A stretch of DNA of 64,000 nt from a virus: positions 103,809 to 167,808 of the IMG/VR virus record IMGVR_UViG_3300019487_000003, one strand, 5' to 3'. The position numbers and the translations under genes were made by a program. Below, piece by piece: positions 57,735-64,000 of the stretch. The notes under the pieces are model-generated. The model worked only from the letters and a program-made list of their open reading frames with translations. It did not search any database and was not told the DNA's origin. Position 1 is the first letter of the stretch, and the number at the start of each line of letters is the position of its first letter.

Positions 57735-59636
57735 ATGGCGTTTCAAGTAAGTCCTGGCGTTAATGTCAGCGAAATCGATTTAACTACTATTGTTCCATCT
57801 ATTTCAACAAGCGATGCGGCCCTTGTGGGTAATTTTCGATGGGGTCCACTTAAGGATGTTACCCTTATCGAAAACGAACTTCAACTTGTTGAAAAATTTG
57901 GAAAACCAAACGATGCTACTTTCGTTTCGTTCTTTTCGGGAGCAAACTTCCTAGCATATTCAAATAAATTGCGTTTGGTTCGTGTAGCTGGAACTGGCGT
58001 TTTAAACTCTACTGCTGAAGCATCAACAGGTTCTGGAACCCCTGGTACAGGATTCTTGATCGAAAATGATGCACAATATGATGCAAACTATGCTGGTGGT
58101 TCTCTTAACGTAGGACCATTCGTTGCACGTCATCCTGGTACTGCTGGAAATAGTCTCCGTGTTTCTGTTGCTCCAAGCGCAAATGCTTACTCAAGACTCT
58201 GGCCAGATGTTGTTACCGTTGGAACATCATTGACAATTACTGGTGTTGTTGATCATACTCTTGTTGCTGCTGTAGGATCACTTGTTGTTGATTCTCTTAG
58301 TGGCGAAGAAAGAATCATCGTTGCGGTAGCTGTTGGTTCGATCACACTTAATGCTGCTTTCACAACAGACCTTACAAATACTGCGGCAACAATCAACTGG
58401 CAATATAGACAAAATATTCAATTCACACCTGGAACTTCAGACTATGTTCTTGATCGTTCTGGTGCAGACGATGAAATGAATGTCATTGTTATTGATGAAG
58501 ATGGAATTTTCTCTGGTGTAACTGGACAAGTTCTCGAAAGATTTCCTCTTGTATCAAAGGCATCTGACGCAAAGGCATCTGACGGTGCTTCTGCATATTA
58601 CAAAGATGCTATTAACAAGAATTCAAAGTATCTCCGTTGGGCAGATCATATTCCTGCTGGCGTAAACTGGGGAACACCTGCACAAGGAACAACCTATACA
58701 GCGGTTGATCGTCCATACAGTTACAGTCTTGCGGGCGGCGCTGAAGGTTCTGCACCATCCGATGCAAACAAAATTAATGGATACGATTTGTTCCAAAATG
58801 CTGAAGCAATTGATATTGCTCTTATCATTGGAGCAGATGCAAGTGCCGCAGTGGCAACCCATTTGATCAATAACCTTGCTGAAAACAGAAAGGATTGTAT
58901 TGCTCTCTTGTCGCCTCCACAAGCTGCTGTTGTTGACAATGCTGGACAAGAAGCAGAAGACATTATCACTTTCAGAGACAATCTTCCTTCAAGTTCTTAT
59001 GGAGTCCTTGACAGTGGATGGAAGTTGCAATTTGACAAATACAATGACGTATTCCGTTATGTTCCTCTTTGCGGAGATGTAGCTGGACTATGTGCTAGAA
59101 CTGACAGAGATAGAGATCCTTGGTTTTCTCCTGCTGGATTTAACAGAGGACAAATTAAGAATGTTACTCGTCTTGCTTTCAACCCTAATAAGAGCGAAAG
59201 AGATGATCTTTATCTGAAGGGTGTAAACTCAGTTGTTACATTCCCAGGTGAAGGAACAGTTCTTTTTGGAGACAAAACTTTGCTTGCAAAGCCAAGCGCG
59301 TTCGACCGTATCAACGTTCGTCGTTTGTTTATTGTTCTCGAAAAGTCTATTGCGAAAGCTGCGAAGTTTTCATTGTTTGAATTCAACGATGAATTTACAC
59401 GAGCACAATTCCGCGCATTGATCGAACCATACCTCCGTGACGTTAAGGGTCGTCGTGGTATTACCGATTTCAGAGTTGTTTGCGATAGTTCAAATAACAC
59501 ACCTGAAGTTATTGATAGAAATGAATTTGTTGGTGATATTTACATCAAGCCAGCACGTTCAATCAACTTTATCCAATTGAACTTCATTGCTGTTAGAACT
59601 GGAGTAGAGTTTGAAGAAATCGTTGGTAAGTTTTAA
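57735..59636 (+). CDS. gp18: tail sheath protein, gp18-like (633 aa)
   Basis: FQVSPGVNVSEIDLTTIVP, SDAALVGNFRWGPL and the C-terminal core (RTDRDRDPWFSPAGFNRGQI, INVRRLFIVLEKSIAKAAKF) are classic contractile sheath motifs. Length matches T4 gp18 (659). Strong ribosome site. Confidence 0.93.
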   Translation: MAFQVSPGVNVSEIDLTTIVPSISTSDAALVGNFRWGPLKDVTLIENELQLVEKFGKPNDATFVSFFSGANFLAYSNKLRLVRVAGTGVLNSTAEASTGSGTPGTGFLIENDAQYDANYAGGSLNVGPFVARHPGTAGNSLRVSVAPSANAYSRLWPDVVTVGTSLTITGVVDHTLVAAVGSLVVDSLSGEERIIVAVAVGSITLNAAFTTDLTNTAATINWQYRQNIQFTPGTSDYVLDRSGADDEMNVIVIDEDGIFSGVTGQVLERFPLVSKASDAKASDGASAYYKDAINKNSKYLRWADHIPAGVNWGTPAQGTTYTAVDRPYSYSLAGGAEGSAPSDANKINGYDLFQNAEAIDIALIIGADASAAVATHLINNLAENRKDCIALLSPPQAAVVDNAGQEAEDIITFRDNLPSSSYGVLDSGWKLQFDKYNDVFRYVPLCGDVAGLCARTDRDRDPWFSPAGFNRGQIKNVTRLAFNPNKSERDDLYLKGVNSVVTFPGEGTVLFGDKTLLAKPSAFDRINVRRLFIVLEKSIAKAAKFSLFEFNDEFTRAQFRALIEPYLRDVKGRRGITDFRVVCDSSNNTPEVIDRNEFVGDIYIKPARSINFIQLNFIAVRTGVEFEEIVGKF

Positions 59637-59657
59637 TACAGAGAAGGAGTAAACTAA

Positions 59658-60206
59658 ATGGCCCGCTCAATCGACAATATTAAGTCAGAGTTACAACTAG
59701 GTGGAGCTAGACCTTCACTCTTTGAAGTTACTGTTTTGCCTCCTGCTGTTGGAGATGCTTTGACAATGCTTCCTAAATTGACTTTCCTTTGCCGCGCAGC
59801 AAGTTTACCACAAGCTGTTCAAGGAGTAGTAAATATTCCTTATCAAGGAAGAACAATTAAGTTAGCAGGTAACAGAACATTCCCTGAATGGCAAATCACC
59901 ATCATGAACGATGAAGATTTCCGTATCAGAAATGCTTTTGAAAGCTGGAACCAAGCTGTCAATCTTCACCGTGAAAACGTTCGTGGACTTGGTGCTACTT
60001 CTGCTCCTGCATCTTACAAGGGAAGTGCTGAAGTATTACAACTCTCTAAAGAAGGTCAAATCATTCGTGCGTATACGTTTGAAGGAGTTTGGCCATCTGA
60101 AGTTGCTGCTATTCCATTGGATTGGGGAACTGTTGATGTTATTGAAGAATTCACTGTAACACTTCAATATGACATCTGGGTTCCTGCCACAACTGTTGCT
60201 CGATAA
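59658..60206 (+). CDS. gp19: tail tube protein, gp19-like (182 aa)
   Basis: Follows the sheath gene with AGAAGGAG upstream. LTFLCRAASLPQAVQGVVNI, then IPYQGRTIKLAGNRTFPEWQ, and the end YDIWVP match the T4 gp19 family; length 182 against 163. It forms the inner tube. Confidence 0.9.
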   Translation: MARSIDNIKSELQLGGARPSLFEVTVLPPAVGDALTMLPKLTFLCRAASLPQAVQGVVNIPYQGRTIKLAGNRTFPEWQITIMNDEDFRIRNAFESWNQAVNLHRENVRGLGATSAPASYKGSAEVLQLSKEGQIIRAYTFEGVWPSEVAAIPLDWGTVDVIEEFTVTLQYDIWVPATTVAR

Positions 60207-60213
60207 CAGTTAA

Positions 60214-60221
60214 GATAAATA
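60214..60221 (+). promoter_or_regulatory. possible late promoter box before portal
   Basis: GATAAATA, seven of eight matches to the late box, eight bases after the tube stop and just upstream of the hairpin at 60227. Confidence 0.4.
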
Positions 60222-60226
60222 TTGAT

Positions 60227-60250
60227 GTGGAGGACATTATTGTCCTCCAC
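60227..60250 (+). terminator. perfect hairpin between tail tube and portal genes
   Basis: Ten-base-pair stem GTGGAGGACA/TGTCCTCCAC with a TTAT loop. No U-run follows, so it may be an attenuator, RNA-stability or processing hairpin rather than a full terminator. It would reduce read-through from highly expressed tail genes to the portal. Confidence 0.6.
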
Positions 60251-60264
60251 CGTTTGAGGATGAT

Positions 60265-62055
60265 ATGGCAAAACCTGGTAAAAAGAAGCAAACTGGTTCT
60301 ATTAAGAAGCCTTCCAAGGCTCCCGCAAAAGTTAATGAGGTTATCACTCTACCAATTAGTGAAACTCTAACTGAAGATGAGCTTTTTGGTCCTCAATTTC
60401 CTATCTCTCCCGAATCAAAAAAAGCATTAAAGAAAAATAAGTCTTTCGTAACACCCACAAATGATGATGGTGCTGTTGTTGTTGAAGGTGGCGTCCTCGG
60501 CGGTTACATTGATATTGATGGTTCAATTAGAAATGAATTTGAGTTGATCACCCGCTATAGAGAGATGTCTTTATATCCAGAACTTAACAATGCCATAGAT
60601 CAAGTTGTAAATGAAGCTATAGTAATTGAGGACAACATTCCTCCAGTTAAGCTCGAATGGCTTGATGAAAGAGATGAAGAAAAGGTCCCAGAAAAATTTA
60701 CAAAAATTGTCGAAAAAGAATTTCAATATATTTTAAAACTATTAGATTTCAATAATCAAGGTTATGAAATTTTTAGAAAATGGTATATCGACGGAAGATT
60801 GTATTTTCATTCTGTTACAACAGAAGGTGAAGAAAAGAAAGGAATTCAAGAGATACGTTATATTGATCCTAGACAGATTAGAAAAATTCGCGTTATTGAA
60901 AGAGAACTTGATAGTGCAACACAAGCTGAAATTATCCGAATCCTAGAAGAATATTACGCCTACAATCAAAGAGGTGTTCAATATCCTCAAGGGAATGTTA
61001 ACTATGGTGGTGTAGTTGTTGCAGGACAAGGAAGCACTGTAACTGGAATAAAAATTTCAAAAGATGCTGTTGTTCATGTTCATTCAGGAATAACAGATAG
61101 ATATTCGTCAACAATTTTGTCATATCTCCATCAAGCGATCCGCCCATTAAATCAGCTTAAAATGATGGAAGATGCTTCCGTAATTTATCGTATTGTTCGA
61201 GCACCAGAAAGAAGAATTTTTTACATTGATGTGCAAGATTTGCCAAAGACAAAGGCAGATCAATATATGCGTGAAATGATGCAGCGTTATAGAAGCAAGA
61301 TTGTGTATGATGCTGGTACAGGAGAAGTTAAAGACGATAGACGTTTCACGACAATGCTTGAAGACTTTTGGCTTCCTAGAAGAAATGGTGTTGCCACAAC
61401 GGCCATCGATACACTTCCTGGTGGAGAAAATCTTGGAGAAATTAGGGATATAGAATACTTTTTAAAGAAGCTCTATAAGTCTTTGCATGTTCCTCTTGGA
61501 AGACTTGACCCAAACAATGCTTTTAACGTAGGACGATCTTCAGAAATTACAAGAGATGAAGTTGCGTTTTCAAAGTTTATTACACGCTTGCGTATTAGAT
61601 TCTCTATGTTGTTTGATAGTTTGCTTGAAAAGCAACTAATCTTAAAGGGACTCATTAAGCCAGATGATTGGCCAGATGTTCGTCATAGCTTAAGCTACGA
61701 TTTTGCGAAGGATAACTTCTTTGCTGAGTTAAAAGAGAATGAAATTCTTACAGAAAAAATGAAAACTCTTGCTACTCTTGACCCAGATTCTAACAATTAT
61801 ACAAAGAAATATTTCTCTGTTGAATGGATTAGAAAAAATGTTTTGGGTCAGAATGACGAAAATATAGCAGAAATAGATAAACAAATTAAAGACGAAGAAG
61901 GAAAGTATCCAGAACCCGAGTTAGGTCTGACTCAAGAGCCTTCTGGAGCAGAACCAAAATCTACTGAAGGAACTGGTGGAAATGAAATTAAGGGTGGGAA
62001 AGATGAGGGTTCCGGTGGACCAGGTAATGCTGGAAAAGATGTAGGAAGCATATAA
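60265..62055 (+). CDS. gp20: portal protein, gp20-like (596 aa)
   Basis: EFELITRYREMSLYPELNNA, YIDPRQIRKIRVI, LPKTKADQYMREMMQRYRSK, DTLPGGENLGEIRDIEYFLK and FNVGRSSEITRDEVAFSKFI are hallmark T4 gp20 motifs. Basic N-terminus and a Gly-rich C-terminal tail. It forms the DNA entry ring. Confidence 0.93.
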   Translation: MAKPGKKKQTGSIKKPSKAPAKVNEVITLPISETLTEDELFGPQFPISPESKKALKKNKSFVTPTNDDGAVVVEGGVLGGYIDIDGSIRNEFELITRYREMSLYPELNNAIDQVVNEAIVIEDNIPPVKLEWLDERDEEKVPEKFTKIVEKEFQYILKLLDFNNQGYEIFRKWYIDGRLYFHSVTTEGEEKKGIQEIRYIDPRQIRKIRVIERELDSATQAEIIRILEEYYAYNQRGVQYPQGNVNYGGVVVAGQGSTVTGIKISKDAVVHVHSGITDRYSSTILSYLHQAIRPLNQLKMMEDASVIYRIVRAPERRIFYIDVQDLPKTKADQYMREMMQRYRSKIVYDAGTGEVKDDRRFTTMLEDFWLPRRNGVATTAIDTLPGGENLGEIRDIEYFLKKLYKSLHVPLGRLDPNNAFNVGRSSEITRDEVAFSKFITRLRIRFSMLFDSLLEKQLILKGLIKPDDWPDVRHSLSYDFAKDNFFAELKENEILTEKMKTLATLDPDSNNYTKKYFSVEWIRKNVLGQNDENIAEIDKQIKDEEGKYPEPELGLTQEPSGAEPKSTEGTGGNEIKGGKDEGSGGPGNAGKDVGSI

Positions 62056-62057
62056 GG

Positions 62058-62065
62058 AATAAATA
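62058..62065 (+). promoter_or_regulatory. probable late promoter box
   Basis: AATAAATA five bases before the ATG at 62071, again placing the expected start at the ATG. The AAGGA at 62054 lies too far (12 bases) for good ribosome spacing. Confidence 0.45.
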
Positions 62066-62070
62066 GTAGT

Positions 62071-62250
62071 ATGGAAAAAGCATTTAAGAAAATAACTGAG
62101 TTTGTTACAAGCGGAAATGCCTCAAAGGTGAAAGAGCTTGTGTATGGTTCTTTGAACAATAAAGTGAAAGCTGCATTGAATACAAAGAAAGAAGCACTTG
62201 CTAAAGACTCTTTCGCTGGAGGTAAAAATGGGGAAGGTAACGACAAATAA
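62071..62250 (+). CDS. small prohead core protein, gp67-position (59 aa)
   Basis: Below typical length filters. A 59-residue Lys/Ala-rich helical protein (MEKAFKKITEFVTSG, LVYGSLNNKVKAALNTKKEA) directly after the portal gene, where T4 has core protein gp67. It overlaps the next gene by 23 bases. Assigned from position and composition. Confidence 0.6.
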   Translation: MEKAFKKITEFVTSGNASKVKELVYGSLNNKVKAALNTKKEALAKDSFAGGKNGEGNDK

Positions 62251-62602
62251 ATTGTTGGAAACACTTCATCGTCCTCTTGAGTTAAGAAAAATAGTCAAGT
62301 CTATTCTTAATAATAAAGTTCGTGATAAGATTGAGGAGAGAAAAGTAGAATTAAAAAAGTTAGCTCTCCAAGAGGGTGCTCTTGATGTCTTGAAGGGAAT
62401 AGTTGGTGAAAAGGGCCGGCGCCCAATCAAGTTTCAAAATGGACAACAACTAACAGTAGATTTGCAGACTGCAAATATGTTGTTAACTGTTTATAATGCA
62501 CTACAGAAAGATGAGGCAAAACAAAAATTTGAAAATATGTTGGGATCAAACCCACAATCGTTTATGAAACTAGTAGACTTCGGATGGAAACAAGTTAAGT
62601 AA
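62228..62602 (+). CDS. prohead core protein, gp68-position (124 aa)
   Basis: The ATG at 62228 has GGAGG six bases upstream and is preferred to the ATG at 62198. Helical basic N-terminal half, then RRPIKFQNGQQLTVDLQTAN and a C-terminal FMKLVDFGWKQVK. Placement between the small core gene and the protease suggests a gp68-like core component. Confidence 0.65.
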   Translation: MGKVTTNKLLETLHRPLELRKIVKSILNNKVRDKIEERKVELKKLALQEGALDVLKGIVGEKGRRPIKFQNGQQLTVDLQTANMLLTVYNALQKDEAKQKFENMLGSNPQSFMKLVDFGWKQVK

Positions 62603-62603
62603 T

Positions 62604-63254
62604 ATGAAACTTATTAGAGAAAACATAAGCGAATTCAAAGTTATCAAAGAAGGTAAAGATGCCAAGGATTATTTTATCCAAGGTATTTTTATGCAAGCTG
62701 AAGCTCAAAACAAGAATGGGAGAATCTATCCTGTTCACGTTCTGGAGAAGGAAGTTGGTCGTTACAATGAAGACGTTGTAAAGGCTGGCCGCGCTCTAGG
62801 AGAACTTGGTCATCCTGAAGGACCAACTGTGAACCTTGAAAGAGTATCACACAAAATTACAGAGCTTAAAAAGGAAGGAAGTAATATCGTCGGAAAAGCT
62901 AAAATTCTCGATACACCTTATGGTAAGATTGCAAAGGGATTACTAGACGAGGGTATTAGTCTTGGAGTTTCTTCTCGTGGGATGGGTTCTTTAATTCCTC
63001 GTAAGGATGGGATTCAAGAAGTTCAAGACGATTTCTATCTTTGCACTATTGATATTGTTCATGATCCTTCTGCACCAGATGCGTTTGTAACTGGCATCAT
63101 GGAAGGTAAAGAATGGATCTGGGAAAATGGTATCATAAAAGAACTTACTATTGAACAGTATAAAGAACAGATCAGAAAGTCTCGAAAGAGAGAATTAGAA
63201 AATAAACAAGTTGAAGTATTTGAGAATTTCTTGAAGAAACTTTCGGAGGGATAA
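62604..63254 (+). CDS. gp21: prohead core protease, gp21-like (216 aa)
   Basis: IQGIFMQAEAQNKNGRIYP, then LGELGHPEGPTVNLERVSHK with the catalytic His (about residue 70), then GISLGVSSRGMGSL with the catalytic Ser (about 123-124), and DIVHDPSAPDAFV. Length matches T4 gp21 (212). It processes scaffold and capsid proteins during head maturation. Confidence 0.9.
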   Translation: MKLIRENISEFKVIKEGKDAKDYFIQGIFMQAEAQNKNGRIYPVHVLEKEVGRYNEDVVKAGRALGELGHPEGPTVNLERVSHKITELKKEGSNIVGKAKILDTPYGKIAKGLLDEGISLGVSSRGMGSLIPRKDGIQEVQDDFYLCTIDIVHDPSAPDAFVTGIMEGKEWIWENGIIKELTIEQYKEQIRKSRKRELENKQVEVFENFLKKLSEG

Positions 63255-63631
63255 TGGCCCTCACTCAAGAAATGATGGATAGATTAATTGCTGAGTATTT
63301 CAATGATCCAAAAGATTTGGGTTATAGAAAATATGGGCGATTGAATGGAAACAAATTTTATATACCTCAGATTGTCGCTCTTGTAAATTCTTCAAGAGAC
63401 AGAGAGGTTAGAGTTTGTTTACATGAAGATCCTATAGAGTGTTCGGCATTTCCGGATTTACATGGTGTGGTGATAAAAAGAGAATTTTATCCTCCTAGAA
63501 TATGTGAAATTTTTGCGGGAATAGAAAACGCGCCAAATAGGGTAACGGCTCAAGATTTACAAGACACATTTATGTATTTTCTTTCAACTAACCCTCAAGG
63601 TGCAGAAGGACTTACGATAGTAAAGGAATAA
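63254..63631 (+). CDS. hypothetical virion-region protein (125 aa)
   Basis: TAATG overlap with the protease gene. Soluble, slightly acidic alpha/beta protein. T4 has scaffold gp22 at this place, but this protein is shorter and not obviously coiled-coil, so it is probably something else. Unknown. Confidence 0.6.
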   Translation: MALTQEMMDRLIAEYFNDPKDLGYRKYGRLNGNKFYIPQIVALVNSSRDREVRVCLHEDPIECSAFPDLHGVVIKREFYPPRICEIFAGIENAPNRVTAQDLQDTFMYFLSTNPQGAEGLTIVKE

Positions 63632-63633
63632 AA

Positions 63634-64000
63634 ATGGCAACATCAAAAATTTCTTATGGGAGCACAACAGCAATAACAATGACTCTTGCAAGTCTTGCGA
63701 ATAATGCTGCCCGCGAATGTGCCGCGATTGACAATGGCACAAACTTATATATTGATGCTATGGTAAGATTACATTGTCAATTGGTTACAGGAACACCCAG
63801 TAACGATACAGCTATTCAAGTTTGGTTCTATGGTTCTGAAGACGGAACAAACTATGGAGATAACGCAACTGGATCGGACGCGGCGGTCACTATGAGAAAC
63901 CCCAACAATTTTCGAGGGCCCTGGACAATCGTAACACCAGATGCCGGAGGATTAACATATAAAGCCGTTATTCCATCTGTTGCATCATTCTTTGGTGGGG
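63634..64000 (+). CDS. beta-rich structural protein, 3' end outside window
   Basis: ATG two bases after the previous stop; the frame stays open to the window edge (122 codons visible). Thr/Ala/Asn-rich beta pattern (TTAITMTLASLANNAARECA, TAIQVWFYGSEDGTNYGDN) typical of virion decoration or tail-associated proteins. It is not gp22 or gp23. Confidence 0.65.
   Translation, partial: MATSKISYGSTTAITMTLASLANNAARECAAIDNGTNLYIDAMVRLHCQLVTGTPSNDTAIQVWFYGSEDGTNYGDNATGSDAAVTMRNPNNFRGPWTIVTPDAGGLTYKAVIPSVASFFGG

Noticed and set aside
1-64000. CRISPR arrays, insertion sequences, integrase or attachment sites
   Set aside because: No regularly spaced repeat array, transposase, integrase or att-like repeat was seen on either strand; the gene set fits a lytic phage.

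Overview
The window is 64 kb of an AT-rich genome of a tailed phage with a contractile tail (T4-like myovirus). The evidence is a co-directional run of recognisable T4-type morphogenesis genes: gp5, gp25, gp6, a gp7-position gene, gp8, a giant DUF4815 protein, fibres with a gp12-like collar, gp13, gp14, gp15, gp16, gp17, gp18, gp19, gp20 and gp21. The host is probably Gram-negative: there are a lipoprotein with a lipobox, a secreted cellulase and sigma-70-type promoters. Nothing in the sequence fixes the species.

Layout. Bases 1-970 hold the end of a plus-strand gene and two tiny membrane proteins. Bases 948-6986 form a dense minus-strand early operon of very small genes, many joined by ATGA overlaps, including a four-member paralogue family (CCLGVACE motif) and a chain of short membrane proteins. 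Bases 7000-7572 are the only long gene-free stretch. It holds a divergent promoter pair built on one palindrome, two long-stemmed RNA-like structures and a set of phased repeats. Bases 7573-27903 carry about 60 small plus-strand genes, mostly unknown. Recognisable among them are an RMF/CrpP-like protein, a short beta-clamp-like protein, a secreted GH5 glycosidase, an ArdC-like zinc peptidase, a lipoprotein and an IMPDH/GMP-reductase family enzyme without CBS domains. Bases 27917-64000 are the late virion region: baseplate, tail fibres, holin, neck, terminase, tail, portal, prohead core and protease. The gene at the right edge is cut off.

How it works together. Early genes are driven by several near-consensus sigma-70 promoters. 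In at least seven of them the -10 box lies exactly six bases before the ATG, so the transcript should begin at the start codon (leaderless mRNA). Late genes carry T4-type late boxes (TATAAATA/AATAAATA), and some of those also sit 5-6 bases before an ATG.

The most striking gene arrangement is the large terminase. It is broken into two overlapping reading frames by an atypically split intein of the AceL-TerL type. The short N-intein is fused in frame to a GIY-YIG homing endonuclease, and the C-intein starts at its own ATG. A second, free-standing GIY-YIG endonuclease sits between gp8 and the DUF4815 gene. The clearest candidates for something undescribed are the two structured RNAs at 7086-7406, the leaderless promoter set, and the fused endonuclease in the split terminase intein.
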